A DNA stretch of 64,000 nucleotides from Streptomyces camelliae (GTDB lineage: Bacteria; Actinomycetota; Actinomycetes; Streptomycetales; Streptomycetaceae), in contig NZ_CP115300.1 of the NCBI RefSeq assembly GCF_027625935.1, positions 4,464,001-4,528,000 on the forward strand, read 5' to 3'. A model generated the notes under the pieces. It was not told where the DNA came from. It did no database searches and worked only from the letters and a program-made list of their open reading frames with translations. Made by a program: the position numbers and the translations under genes. The first letter of the stretch is position 1; each line of letters opens with the position of its first letter. This document shows positions 25,393 to 34,192 of this stretch, piece by piece.

Positions 25393-25718
25393 GCGCTCGT
25401 AGCCCTCTCGTTCACCTTGTTGAAAGTGACAGCAGTAAAGACATCAGGACGGACCATACGGTTCCGCGGGAGACGGCCGGGTTGACCACAGGTGGCGTAC
25501 GGGTTGCCAGGGGCGGTCGTGGGGATCGGTTGCGCCGGCTGCGGCCCGATCCGCTCCGCGCCGCCCCCCGGCGGGGCTCCCCCTCCCCCCAGGTTCGACG
25601 AAAAGCCGCCCTGCGTTTCGCGGAAAGCCCTTTCCCCCGGACTCCCGGCTTGCCAGTCTCGGTCTCCGCACCACACATGTCATGTCCGGTACGAGCAGAC
25701 CGTCGACTGGAGCCCCCC
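25393..25718. other. 326-bp divergent intergenic region (nSTAND / NLP)
   Basis: No gene is apparent. It carries the control regions of the two divergent genes. GGAAAG-CC-CTTTCC, a perfect inverted repeat, lies at 25622-25635, about 85 bases before the NLP start. A C-rich run (25560-25590) precedes it. I could not assign -35/-10 boxes with confidence. Confidence 0.5.
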
Positions 25719-26495
25719 ATGCCCCGAGCCATCAGCAGCAGAAGGCCCTTGCGCCTCGGCAGAGTTGCCGCCGTCACCGGCAGCGCCGCCGCGCTCACCG
25801 TCGCCCTGTCGGGCAGCGCCTCGGCGGGCGTGCTGCAGAACCTGCCCGAGAACGCGACCACGTTCCAGAAGTACTTCGAGCCCGTGTACGACTACGACAC
25901 CGACAGCTGCTACCCGGCCGCCGCGATCGACCCCAGCGGCACCCTCAACGGCGGCCTCAAGCCCACCGGTTCGATCACCGGCCAGTGCCGCAGCGGCCAC
26001 CTCGGCCACGCCAACACCTACTCGCGGGCCAAGTGCAACAACGGCTGGTGCGGGATCATCTACGCCAGCTACTGGGAGAAGGACGAGGCCTCCCCGGGCA
26101 TCGGCCACCGCCACGACTGGGAGTGCATGGTCGTCTGGGTCAAGCAGGGCGCGGACACCCCCTCGTACCTGTCGGCCTCCCGGCACGGCAGCTTCAGCAC
26201 GCACCCGATCGCCGACGTCCCGATGGACGGTCAGCGTGTCGAGGCCGTCTACCACAAGGACGGCGCGTCCACCCACGCCTTCCGCTTCGCCAAGTGGGGC
26301 GAGACCCCGGAGAACGACATCGGCGCCTGGCACCAGGAGAACCTGCTGACCTGGGACAACATGGCCGCCAACCTGCGCGGCATCCTGAACGCCTCCGACT
26401 GGGGCAACGCCAACTTCCCGCTCCAGGACTCGAAGTTCGCCGACCATCTGAACAAGGCGAAGCCGAGCGGGATCACATTCGACCCGTACGCCTGA
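25719..26495 (+). CDS. NPP1/Nep1-like (NLP) secreted protein
   Basis: A 258-residue precursor with an RR-containing basic start (R-R-P-L-R-L-G-R), a hydrophobic core and cleavage near A-S-A-G. The mature domain carries the NLP signature G-H-R-H-D-W-E (about residues 127-133) and Cys pairs as in type II-like bacterial NLPs. Plant-pathogen NLPs bind membrane sphingolipids and are cytolytic on dicots. In soil actinomycetes the target is not known. GGAG lies about 8 bases before the ATG. The heptapeptide is intact, so cytolytic activity is possible. Confidence 0.9.
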   Translation: MPRAISSRRPLRLGRVAAVTGSAAALTVALSGSASAGVLQNLPENATTFQKYFEPVYDYDTDSCYPAAAIDPSGTLNGGLKPTGSITGQCRSGHLGHANTYSRAKCNNGWCGIIYASYWEKDEASPGIGHRHDWECMVVWVKQGADTPSYLSASRHGSFSTHPIADVPMDGQRVEAVYHKDGASTHAFRFAKWGETPENDIGAWHQENLLTWDNMAANLRGILNASDWGNANFPLQDSKFADHLNKAKPSGITFDPYA

Positions 26496-26514
26496 CGCCC
26501 TGCGCCGGGCGGCC

Positions 26515-26520
26515 TACGCT
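26515..26520 (+). promoter_or_regulatory. -10 box of a probable leaderless transcript (amidohydrolase)
   Basis: TACGCT (TANNNT) is followed by six bases and the ATG at 26527. No Shine-Dalgarno precedes that ATG, so transcription and translation probably start together. Confidence 0.5.
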
Positions 26521-26526
26521 GCGACC

Positions 26527-27771
26527 ATGACCTCCTCCGCCGCCCGCACCGCCCTGGACCTGACCGCCGACCTCCCGGTGCCGGGCCTGGAGGACCTGTA
26601 CCGGGATCTGCACCGGCACCCCGAGCTGTCCCTGCGCGAGCACCGCACCGCGGGCACGCTGGCCGGGCGGCTCAAGGGGGCCGGGTTCGAGACCGCCGAG
26701 GGGGTCGGCGGGACCGGGGTCGTGGGGCGGCTGCGCAACGGGGACGGGCCGGCCGTGCTGCTGCGGGCCGACATGGACGCCCTGCCGGTGCGGGAGGAGA
26801 GCGGGCTGCCGTACGCCTCCGAGGCGGACGGCGTGATGCACGCCTGCGGGCACGATCTGCACGTCACCTGGCTGACCGGCGCCGCCGAGGCGCTGGCCGT
26901 CGGGCGGGACACCTGGCGCGGCACCCTGCTGGTGGTGGGCCAGCCCGCCGAGGAGACCGGGCAGGGCGCGCAGCGGATGGTGACGGACGGCCTGTACGAA
27001 CGCTTCGGCCGCCCGGACGTCCTGCTCGGCCAGCACGCCGCCCCCGGCCCGGCGGGCCTGTACCCGCACGCGCCCGGCCTGATCATGTCGGCGGCGACGG
27101 ACGTGGACATCGTCGTCCACGGCCGGGGCGGACACGGCTCGCGCCCGGAGGCCACGGTGGACCCGGTGGTGACGGCCGCCTATCTCGTCACCCGCCTGCA
27201 GACGGTGGTCTCCCGGGAGATCGCCGCCGGTGAGTCCGCCGTGCTGACCGTGGGCCGGATCGAGGCGGGCACCCGGCACAACATCATCCCGTCCGAGGCG
27301 CGCGTCTCCCTCAACCTGCGCAGCCAGTCGGAGGCGGTACGGCAGCGGATGCTGGCCGCGATCGAGCGCATCGCGCGCGGCGAGTGCCTGGCCGCCGGCT
27401 GCCCGCGCGAGCCCGAGGTCACGGTCGGCAACGCCTTCCCGGTGACCGTGAACGACGCGGCCACCGACACCGCCGTGGCCGCCGTGCACGGCGAGGTGTT
27501 CGGCGCGGGCACGGTGTTCGACCCGGGCCCGGCGATGGGCAGCGAGGACTTCCCCCAACTGGCCCTCGACGGCGCCATCCCGTACTCGTACTGGTTCGTG
27601 ACCACCACCCCCGCCGAGGTCTGGGAACAGGCCCCCGGCGAGACCCTCCCGGAGAAGTTCGCGGCCGTGCCGAGCAACCACAGCCCGCACTTCGCACCCG
27701 ATCTGTCCACGATCGCCCCGGGTGTCCGCACACTCGTCTCGGGGGCCCTTGCACTGTTGTCAGTGGCATGA
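26527..27771 (+). CDS. M20D-family amidohydrolase (N-acyl-amino-acid/peptide hydrolase)
   Basis: A 414-residue cytosolic metallo-hydrolase. Metal-site motifs include L-R-A-D-M-D-A-L-P, H-A-C-G-H-D, G-Q-P-A-E-E-T, and a C-terminal H-x-P-H (N-H-S-P-H-F). A dimerisation domain (about 190-300) contains G-R-G-G-H-G-S-R-P. The substrate, an N-acyl amino acid or short peptide, cannot be fixed from sequence. The start appears leaderless. Confidence 0.9.
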   Translation: MTSSAARTALDLTADLPVPGLEDLYRDLHRHPELSLREHRTAGTLAGRLKGAGFETAEGVGGTGVVGRLRNGDGPAVLLRADMDALPVREESGLPYASEADGVMHACGHDLHVTWLTGAAEALAVGRDTWRGTLLVVGQPAEETGQGAQRMVTDGLYERFGRPDVLLGQHAAPGPAGLYPHAPGLIMSAATDVDIVVHGRGGHGSRPEATVDPVVTAAYLVTRLQTVVSREIAAGESAVLTVGRIEAGTRHNIIPSEARVSLNLRSQSEAVRQRMLAAIERIARGECLAAGCPREPEVTVGNAFPVTVNDAATDTAVAAVHGEVFGAGTVFDPGPAMGSEDFPQLALDGAIPYSYWFVTTTPAEVWEQAPGETLPEKFAAVPSNHSPHFAPDLSTIAPGVRTLVSGALALLSVA

Positions 27772-27909
27772 CCTAGTCTTCGCTCACTCGCCACACGAGG
27801 CACACACGGCAGGCACAGGGGACTCATATCACCGTGGCCGTGCCCGAGTTGCGGCCCACTCTCTTCTTCGAGTCATGCGACTCATTCGATCCGGGGGGTT
27901 CGAATCAGC

Positions 27910-29877
27910 GTGCGCAAGCGCTCTCTCACGGCTGCCACCACCCTGGCGGTCCTCATCGGCTCGGCGGCCCTCGCCGCGCCCTCGGCATTCGCCGACTCCA
28001 GCAGCGTCCTGCCGGTCAAGAAGACCGGCGACCTCGTGGTCGACGGCGCTCACCAGCAGGTCTTCATCAGCGATCCGGCGAACGGCAAGATCGTCGTCAC
28101 CGACTACACCGGCAAGGTCCTCAAGGAACTGCCCTCGCTGCCGGGCGTCACCGGCCTCGAACTGTCCGCCGACTCCGGCACGTTGTACGCGGCCGTGCGG
28201 GACGCGAACCAGATCGCGGTCATCGACACCGCCACCGACACACCCGGCACACCGTTCACGGTGGGCGACCGCCCGGTCAGCGTCGCCGTCGCGGGAGGCC
28301 GGCTGTGGTTCGGCTACGGCGCGACAGGCAACGGCGACATCGGCTCCGTCGACCTCGTCGGCGAGCAGCACCAGGTCACCCTCGACCAGGCCAGGGGCTG
28401 GTACGGCGGCCCGATCCTGGACGCGGCTCCCGGCTCCACCACCCTGCTGGCCGGGGAGCCGGGCCTGAGCCCCAGCGCGGTCGCCTCCTACGACGTCTCG
28501 ACGGGCACGCCCACCCGCCTGGCGAGCGCCGAGGTCGGCTCCAACCTGCGCGACCTGGCCGTCACACCGGACGGCAAGGACGTCATCACGGCGAGCGGAG
28601 CGCCGTACAAGCACCCGGTGTTCAAGACCGCCGACATGACCCCGGACGGCAGCTACGCCAGCGACACCTACCCGAACGCGGTGGCCATCGCCCCGGACGG
28701 CACGGTCGCGGCGGGCGTCGACGGCTGGTACAACCCGGACATCTTCGTCTACAAGCCGGGCGGCACCACCCCGCTGCGCACCTACGACTTCCCCAACACC
28801 GGCAGCACCAGCGGCGCCGACGAACTCGCCGACTCCGCCCTCGCCTGGGCACCCGACTCCTCCCGCCTGTTCGCGGTGTCGTACAACAGCAACGGCGTCT
28901 ACTCACTGCGGGTGTTCACCTCGCCCGCCAAGGCGGCCACCACGCTGACCGTCGACGCCCCGGCCACCGCCGCCCGCGCCAAGCAGCTCACCGTCACGGG
29001 CAAGGTGACCTCGTCGGTCCCGCTGCCGACCGGCACGCGACTGACCGTCACCCGCACCGACGTGGAGTCCCCCAGGGGCAAGGCCCTGACCCCGGTCGCG
29101 GTCAGGGCGGACGGCACGTTCTCCTTCACCGACACCCCGCCGGCGGGCGGCAAGGTGACGTACACGGTGTCGTACGCGGGCGACGCGGACCACGCGGCGG
29201 CCTCCGCCTCGGACTCGGTGTCCGTCTCCCGCGCGAAGACGACGCTGACGCTCGACAACAACCGCAAGGTGTACGACTACGGCAAGGCCGTGAAGTTCAC
29301 CGCCCACCTCGGGACGACGTACAAGAACCGCACGGTGGAGATCTGGGCCGACCCCTACGGCGGTGACAAGCCCGACAGGCTGGTGAAGTCCGGCAAGGTC
29401 GACTCCCACGGCAACCTCTCGGTCACCCTGAACCTGTGGCGAGACGCCACGGTCACCGCGAAGTTCGCGGGCGACGCGCGCTACCAGCCGGCCTCGGCCA
29501 GGGTCACGGTCGGCGCCCGGGTGAGCATCTCCACGTCGGTGGGCAACCAGTACAAGTCGGCGTACGCCTGGGGCCAGACGTACTCCTACTTCCACACGAA
29601 CAAGAACCCGCTGATCACGACGAAGATGCCGTACTACCCGGGCCGGGCGCAGAAGTTCGAGTTCCAGGTGTACTACCAGGGCACCTGGTACCCGGGCGAC
29701 CCCGCGTACTTCAAGCTCGGCAGCGACGGCGTCTCCCGGGTGCAGATCACCGGCGACCACAGCAAGGACGTCGGCTGGCGCTTCCGCATCCGCTCGTCGT
29801 ACATCGACGGCTCCTCCGGCGACATCGTGAACTCCACGACGAACGGCCCGTGGAAGTACTTCACGTTCACCAGGTGA
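27910..29877 (+). CDS. Secreted beta-propeller / Ig-like repeat protein
   Basis: A 655-residue exported protein with a signal peptide (R-K-R-S-L, hydrophobic core, cleavage near A-F-A-D). Residues about 35-340 form a YVTN/NHL-like propeller with repeats such as D-P-A-N-G-K-I-V-V-T-D and T-P-D-G-K-D-V-I. Two Ig-like domains (about 340-445 and 446-535) follow, with T-V-S-Y-A-G-D-A-D-H-A style strands, then a C-terminal beta-rich module. Function is unknown; adhesion or cell-surface binding is plausible. It starts at GTG 27910, with a G-run 10-15 bases upstream. Confidence 0.82.
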   Translation: MRKRSLTAATTLAVLIGSAALAAPSAFADSSSVLPVKKTGDLVVDGAHQQVFISDPANGKIVVTDYTGKVLKELPSLPGVTGLELSADSGTLYAAVRDANQIAVIDTATDTPGTPFTVGDRPVSVAVAGGRLWFGYGATGNGDIGSVDLVGEQHQVTLDQARGWYGGPILDAAPGSTTLLAGEPGLSPSAVASYDVSTGTPTRLASAEVGSNLRDLAVTPDGKDVITASGAPYKHPVFKTADMTPDGSYASDTYPNAVAIAPDGTVAAGVDGWYNPDIFVYKPGGTTPLRTYDFPNTGSTSGADELADSALAWAPDSSRLFAVSYNSNGVYSLRVFTSPAKAATTLTVDAPATAARAKQLTVTGKVTSSVPLPTGTRLTVTRTDVESPRGKALTPVAVRADGTFSFTDTPPAGGKVTYTVSYAGDADHAAASASDSVSVSRAKTTLTLDNNRKVYDYGKAVKFTAHLGTTYKNRTVEIWADPYGGDKPDRLVKSGKVDSHGNLSVTLNLWRDATVTAKFAGDARYQPASARVTVGARVSISTSVGNQYKSAYAWGQTYSYFHTNKNPLITTKMPYYPGRAQKFEFQVYYQGTWYPGDPAYFKLGSDGVSRVQITGDHSKDVGWRFRIRSSYIDGSSGDIVNSTTNGPWKYFTFTR

Positions 29878-29885
29878 GCGGGTAA

Positions 29886-31067
29886 CTACCGGGCTGCCGC
29901 CTGGAGTTGGCGCAGCTGCCGCCGGACGTTCTCCAGCGCGCCCTCCCGGCGGCCCGGCACCCGCAGCCGCAACTCCGCGAGTGCGGGCCCGAGTTCGCGG
30001 GCCCGCGCCGTGTCCCTGATCCGGCCCCACTGGTGGTGTGCCCGGTCCACGGCCGCCTCCACGGCAGGCGCGTCCACCGCCTGCCCGGCGGCCAGCCGCA
30101 CCCCGGCCACCGCGAGCCAGGCCCGGCAGCTCCCCACCGCGTCCCCCGCGAACATCGCCAGATCGGCCCGCACCTCGGCCCAGTGCAGGGCCGCGTCGGA
30201 GGCGGGGCCATGAGCGCGCACAGCAGCGGCCTCGTGCCGAGCGGCCAGCGCATCGGCGTCACCATGGCGCCCGGCTCGGACGGCGGCGCTGATCGCGGCG
30301 TGGGGGTCGTGCGCAAGGGTGTGGGGGGCGTGTCCCATGGCGTCGGGGGCGTGCTCGGTGCCGGGCGGGGTTGTTGCGTGGCCTTCCGGCCGGCCGGGAC
30401 GGGTGGCCGGGTGGGCGAACGGGGGTCTGGAGGCGGAGCCCCCGGCGGCGAGCACCAGGTCCCGGCCCGCGCCGGCCTCGGCGATCCGGGCCAGCGCCTG
30501 CTCGTGCAGCGCGGGAAGCGGGGGCCGGTGCCCGCTGCGCAGCAGCGTCGCCACCGCCTTCATGTACGCCGGCTCGCCCGGCCCGCGCCGCCCGGACGCC
30601 GGGGCGACACGGCCGTACACCGCCGCGTTGGGCCCGGAGCCGAGGCCCCGCTCGGCGACGTGACTCCATGCCTCCGCCTCCGCGTGCAGATCCACGAGGA
30701 GCGCGGTGTCCGCGGCGGAGCGCAGCCGCAGTTCCTCGCGGATCCAGTGCCAGGGCAGTGCGGTGTAGCGGACGGTGGCCGCGGTGGTGCGGGCCAGCGC
30801 GAGATGCGGCAGCCGCTGCTTGCGGTCCAGCTGGAGCTGACCGGCGATGTACACGGTCAGCGGTCCCGGAGCGGCCGCCGCGGCACGCAGCCGGGTCAGT
30901 ACGGCCTGCGGTTCCAGCGGGTCGGCGAGTTCGACCACGTTGGCGGTCTCGGTGCCGGACAGTACGGCCGGGGCGACCGCGGCCAGCACCGGCAGCACGC
31001 CGGCCGCGTCCACCAGGCGCCCCCTGCCCAGCGGCGAGGCCGCGAGCAGCAGCACGGTTCCGGGCAT
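29886..31067 (-). CDS. Protein of unknown function (possible degenerate caspase-like N-terminus)
   Basis: A 393-residue protein preceded by a strong GGGGGAGGG site at ATG 31067. The N-terminal half has alternating hydrophobic strands (T-V-L-L-L-A-A, L-T-V-Y-I-A-G-Q, A-L-L-V-D-L-H-A) and Y-T-A-L-P-W. The order recalls caspase-like folds, but the His-Gly and Asp-x-Cys catalytic elements are not there. A His/Pro/Ala-rich linker (about 225-285) joins a helical, TPR-like C-terminal half. The caspase relation is a weak guess. It may be co-transcribed with the upstream PP2C gene (68 bases). Confidence 0.65.
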   Translation of the reverse strand: MPGTVLLLAASPLGRGRLVDAAGVLPVLAAVAPAVLSGTETANVVELADPLEPQAVLTRLRAAAAAPGPLTVYIAGQLQLDRKQRLPHLALARTTAATVRYTALPWHWIREELRLRSAADTALLVDLHAEAEAWSHVAERGLGSGPNAAVYGRVAPASGRRGPGEPAYMKAVATLLRSGHRPPLPALHEQALARIAEAGAGRDLVLAAGGSASRPPFAHPATRPGRPEGHATTPPGTEHAPDAMGHAPHTLAHDPHAAISAAVRAGRHGDADALAARHEAAAVRAHGPASDAALHWAEVRADLAMFAGDAVGSCRAWLAVAGVRLAAGQAVDAPAVEAAVDRAHHQWGRIRDTARARELGPALAELRLRVPGRREGALENVRRQLRQLQAAAR

Positions 31068-31135
31068 CGTCCCTCCCCCAGTTCTCCGAGTCCCTCCAGC
31101 CAGCACCGTAACCGCTGCGGCTGCAAACGCGCGCC

Positions 31136-32272
31136 TCAGGACCGCAAACGTCCCTGTTCGGCCCCTTCGCCCGCCCTCTCGTCCAGCCGCCGTACGGCGA
31201 ACACGGTGGTGTCGTCGCCGAGCCGCCCCGCGCTGTGCCGCAGCACGGCGTCACGGACCGTGCGCACCAGGCGCTGGGGCTCGGTGCGGTCCGGGTCCGG
31301 GGCGGCGCCGACCACGCGGGCGAGGTCCCGGAGCAGCGGATAGAAGACGCCGGACCCGTCCCGCGCCTCGGTCACCCCGTCGGTGACCAGCAGCAGCGTC
31401 TCGTCGGCGGCCAGCGGCACCCGGTGCACGGGCGGCAGCCCCGCCGCGAGATCGCCGAGCCCGAGCGGCAGTCCGTCACCGCTGGGCAGCTCCCGCACGC
31501 CGTGCGGCCCGACGGCGAGCGGGGCCTCGTGCCCGAAGTTGACGGTCTCGATCATGTCCGGGGCGTCCTCGGGAAAGCCGATCAGCACGGCGGTGGCGAA
31601 CCGGTCGCCGTCGTCCCGGCCGAGCGCGGTGGTGTGCCGGCGGTGCCGCAGCATCCGGATCTCCAGGCGTTCGGCGACGGTCGCGAGGTCCTTCTCGTGG
31701 TAACCGGCCTCACGGAAGGTGCCGAGCAGCGCGGCGGCGGCCTCCACCGCGCCGAGCCCCTTGCCCTGCACATCGCCGACGAGGACCCGGGTGCCGTGCG
31801 GGCCCGGCTGGATGTCGTAGAAGTCGCCGCCGACCTGGGCATCGACATCGGCGGCCAGATACACGCCCGCGTGCTCCAGCCCGGCCCAGCGCGCCGGCAG
31901 CGGGCGCAGCACGGTACGCCGGGTGGTCTCCGCGATGTCCATGATGCGCAGCGTCTGCCGCTCCCTGCGCACGCGCACGGCCGCGGCCAGCGTGGCGAGG
32001 ACGCCGCCGAGGGCGACCAGGACGAAGTCCCCGAGACCGGCCCGGTACTCGCCCGGCCAGGCATGGTCGACGGCGAAGTACGTCACCACCGCGAGCACGG
32101 CGAAGGCCCCCGTCGTCCACACCCCGCAGATCGCGGCGGCCGTGCCGGGGACCAGGACGATCCAGGAGATGATCCGGAACCGTACGCCGGTGTTGAGGTC
32201 CACCAGCACGATGCCGACGAGCAGCAGCAGCGACGGCACCCAGACGAAGCTCCGGCCGCGCATGCGCAGCAT
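31136..32272 (-). CDS. Membrane-anchored SpoIIE/PP2C-type phosphatase
   Basis: A 378-residue protein. Three to four N-terminal membrane helices (about 10-95) precede a PP2C/SpoIIE catalytic domain (about 140-365). Metal-binding motifs are G-G-D-F-Y-D, V-G-D-V-Q-G-K-G, L-V-T-D-G-V-T-E and R-L-G-D-D-T-T. It probably dephosphorylates an anti-anti-sigma factor in a partner-switching pathway; no such gene is adjacent. The start may be the ATG at 32272 or 32263. A polypurine tract in the transcript direction lies just upstream. Confidence 0.88.
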   Translation of the reverse strand: MLRMRGRSFVWVPSLLLLVGIVLVDLNTGVRFRIISWIVLVPGTAAAICGVWTTGAFAVLAVVTYFAVDHAWPGEYRAGLGDFVLVALGGVLATLAAAVRVRRERQTLRIMDIAETTRRTVLRPLPARWAGLEHAGVYLAADVDAQVGGDFYDIQPGPHGTRVLVGDVQGKGLGAVEAAAALLGTFREAGYHEKDLATVAERLEIRMLRHRRHTTALGRDDGDRFATAVLIGFPEDAPDMIETVNFGHEAPLAVGPHGVRELPSGDGLPLGLGDLAAGLPPVHRVPLAADETLLLVTDGVTEARDGSGVFYPLLRDLARVVGAAPDPDRTEPQRLVRTVRDAVLRHSAGRLGDDTTVFAVRRLDERAGEGAEQGRLRS

Positions 32273-32312
32273 GCACCCAGCGAAACACGCCGGACAACCA
32301 CCCGCATCCGGA

Positions 32313-32378
32313 CCCTCTCACCTCTCCCTCCTCGCTTCCCCCTTTCCCTCCTCGCCTTCTCCTTCGCTTCCCTCTGCC
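32313..32378. other. 66-bp polypyrimidine/polypurine tract
   Basis: The plus strand is almost all C and T, interrupted by a handful of purines. It lies between the divergent PP2C gene and the 145-residue membrane protein gene. On the minus strand it contains several GGAGG-like runs in the likely leader of the PP2C mRNA. Confidence 0.6.
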
Positions 32379-32449
32379 GGCCGACTTGCCGGGCGGCGGC
32401 CCCAGGTGTGCTCTGGAAGGCGGGGGCGAGGAGAGAGAGGAGCACTCTC

Positions 32450-32887
32450 ATGACTCAGGCGGCACCGGCACCGGCACTCCGCACAACGTCCCGCCCACCC
32501 GACATCTTCGACGAGCGCACCCACCGCATCGGCCGCATCGCCGTCCCGGTCGTGCTCGGCCTGGTCTACGGCTACTGGGTCGCGGCCAACAACCGCGCAG
32601 GCGGCGCCATCACCGGCTGGAACCTGCTGCTCGGGTTCGCCAGCGCACTGGTCTTCGCGGTGGCGTGCGTGGCCCTGCTGACACTGGCCCCGCGGATGCC
32701 GCGGGAACTGCACGCGCTGCTGTGGACAGCCTTCGTGGGCTGCGCGTTCGGGTTCATGTACAGCATGACCGGCGAGGCGATCTGGCGGTCGGTCGGAATG
32801 GCGGTGGCGGTGGCGGTGGTGACGTTCATCGCGTTCTTCTACCGCTACTACACGCGGGAGGACGCGTTCGGCCGCCGTATCCGCTGA
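32450..32887 (+). CDS. Four-helix membrane protein of unknown function
   Basis: A 145-residue protein with an N-terminal cytoplasmic tail of about 30 residues and then about four membrane segments (about 34-50, 57-78, 88-105, 112-130), ending in a charged tail (Y-Y-T-R-E-D-A-F-G-R-R). GAGGAG precedes the ATG at 32450. No family recognised. A strong hairpin terminator follows the stop. Confidence 0.8.
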   Translation: MTQAAPAPALRTTSRPPDIFDERTHRIGRIAVPVVLGLVYGYWVAANNRAGGAITGWNLLLGFASALVFAVACVALLTLAPRMPRELHALLWTAFVGCAFGFMYSMTGEAIWRSVGMAVAVAVVTFIAFFYRYYTREDAFGRRIR

Positions 32888-32908
32888 GCACGCCGCGGGC
32901 CGGCGCAC

Positions 32909-32946
32909 GCGTGGGCCCCGGCCGACTCCTTGACCGGGGCCCACGC
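32909..32946. terminator. 13-bp perfect-stem hairpin terminator
   Basis: GCGTGGGCCCCGG (32909-32921) pairs perfectly with 32934-32946 across a 12-base loop. It lies 21 bases after the stop of the 145-residue membrane protein gene. There is no U-tract, as is usual for Streptomyces terminators. Confidence 0.8.
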
Positions 32947-33024
32947 GCTCCCCTGGTTCCCTCTTCCCACACCGGCCCCATGGGCCGGTTTCCGTCTCCC
33001 CAGCACCAGGAAACACCCGTTCGG

Positions 33025-33996
33025 GTGAACCCTCCACCGGAGGGCCGAATCCGGCTCGCGCCCGCGCCCGGACGACCGTTGCCTGGAAGGGTGTCTCCAC
33101 GCCTGCCCGCACGTCTCAGGAGCGCCCTGTCGGCCGCGCTGATCGCCCTGTCCTGCCTCCTCGTGCCGTTCGGCGCGCTGGCGGCCTGGGCGGCGTACGG
33201 GCTCGTGGACACGGGCCGGTACGTCACCACGATGGCTCCGCTCGCCGCCGACCCCGACGTACGGGACGCCGTCGCGGCCACGGTCGGCGACGGCATCCTG
33301 CGCGCGGTGGACCAGCATCTGGACGTCCGCCCGGCTGGGGGTACCCCCTCTGGGGGAGGCTCCATGCGCCCGTTCGTGCAGGACGCGGTGCGCTCCTTCA
33401 CCCAGACCGAGGCCTTCCGGCTGGCCTGGGACACCGGCAACCGGGTCACCCACGACGCGGTCCTGCGGGCCCTGCGCGGCGAGCAGGACGTGACCGCCGG
33501 GCAGCCGGTCACCGTGGACCTCGCCTCGGTCACGGACACGGTCAAGCGCCGGCTCGCCGAGGACCACGTACCGCTCGCCGCGCGCATCCCGGTGGAACAC
33601 ACGCCGGTGGCCGTACTGCCCGGCGACGAACTGGCCGCGTTCCGCAAGGGGTTCCATGTACTGGAGGTCGCCGGCTTCTGGCTGCCGGTCGCGGCAGTGG
33701 CCTTCGCCGCGACCGGCATCGCCCTGGCCGTCCACCGCCGCCGCGCCATCACGGCGACGGCCCTGGGCACGGCGCTGGGCGGCGCCCTGCTGACCGTCGC
33801 CCTGTACGTGGGCCGCACCCTGACCCTGGCCGACCTCCCGTCCGACGTCCCCCACCCCGCCGCCGCCGCGGTCTACGACGCCCTCACCTCCACCCTGCGC
33901 TGGACGTCCTGGCTCCTGCTGGCCCTGGGCCTGACGGCGGCACTCACGACCTGGCTGACCCGCAACGTACGCAGACGGCAGCCACCGAAGGCGTAG
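33025..33996 (+). CDS. Membrane protein with extracytoplasmic domain, unknown function
   Basis: A 323-residue protein (from GTG 33025, CAGGAAA upstream; ATG 32980 is an alternative without a ribosome site). One N-terminal membrane helix (about 30-55) and three C-terminal ones (about 210-232, 238-260, 283-305) flank an outside domain of about 150 residues. The interior carries an in-frame palindromic insertion (33337-33356) coding Gly/Thr/Pro/Ser. I recognise no characterised family. Confidence 0.75.
   Translation: MNPPPEGRIRLAPAPGRPLPGRVSPRLPARLRSALSAALIALSCLLVPFGALAAWAAYGLVDTGRYVTTMAPLAADPDVRDAVAATVGDGILRAVDQHLDVRPAGGTPSGGGSMRPFVQDAVRSFTQTEAFRLAWDTGNRVTHDAVLRALRGEQDVTAGQPVTVDLASVTDTVKRRLAEDHVPLAARIPVEHTPVAVLPGDELAAFRKGFHVLEVAGFWLPVAAVAFAATGIALAVHRRRAITATALGTALGGALLTVALYVGRTLTLADLPSDVPHPAAAAVYDALTSTLRWTSWLLLALGLTAALTTWLTRNVRRRQPPKA
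33337..33356. repeat. GGGGGTACCCCC palindromic element inside a gene
   Basis: GGGGGTACCCCC at 33337-33348 is followed by TCT and GGGGG, so the C-run can pair with either G-run. The segment codes for A-G-G-T-P-S-G-G-G-S, in frame, between conserved-looking sequence. Such GGGGGTACCCCC units are, as I recall, dispersed in Streptomyces genomes. Confidence 0.6.
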
Positions 33997-34024
33997 CGGG
34001 GGCGGAAGGGAAGAACGGCAGACG

Positions 34025-34187
34025 GCGCCGAGCCGGAACGGAGACCGCGCCGGGGGCGGAACGGAGACCGCGCCGGGGGCGGAACGGAGACTGCGCCGGG
34101 CCGGTACGGAGGCGGCGCCAGGCCGGTACGGAACCCGGCCCGGGGCGGAACGGAAACGGCGCCGGGGCGGAACGGAAACGGCGCCGG
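34025..34187. repeat. Seven-copy 22-23 bp degenerate minisatellite upstream of the FUSC gene
   Basis: Units start at 34025, 34047, 34070, 34093, 34115, 34137 and 34159, with a partial eighth at 34181. The consensus core is GCGCCGGGGCGGAACGGA. Units 2 and 3 differ at one base; units 6 and 7 are nearly identical. The array runs directly into the probable -10 box of the next gene. Confidence 0.88.
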
Positions 34188-34192
34188 ATAAT
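34187..34192 (+). promoter_or_regulatory. -10 box of a probable leaderless transcript (FUSC gene)
   Basis: GATAAT, one base from the TATAAT consensus, then six bases and the ATG at 34199, which has no Shine-Dalgarno. The box abuts the last partial minisatellite unit, so the -35 and upstream region lie inside the repeats. Confidence 0.55.

Noticed and set aside
27895..27908. GGGTTCGAATC looks like a tRNA T-arm
   Set aside because: No acceptor, D- or anticodon stem can be drawn around it; it precedes the start of a secreted protein gene.
34025..34187. Repeat array as CRISPR
   Set aside because: Units are contiguous and degenerate with no unique spacers and no cas genes; it is a minisatellite.
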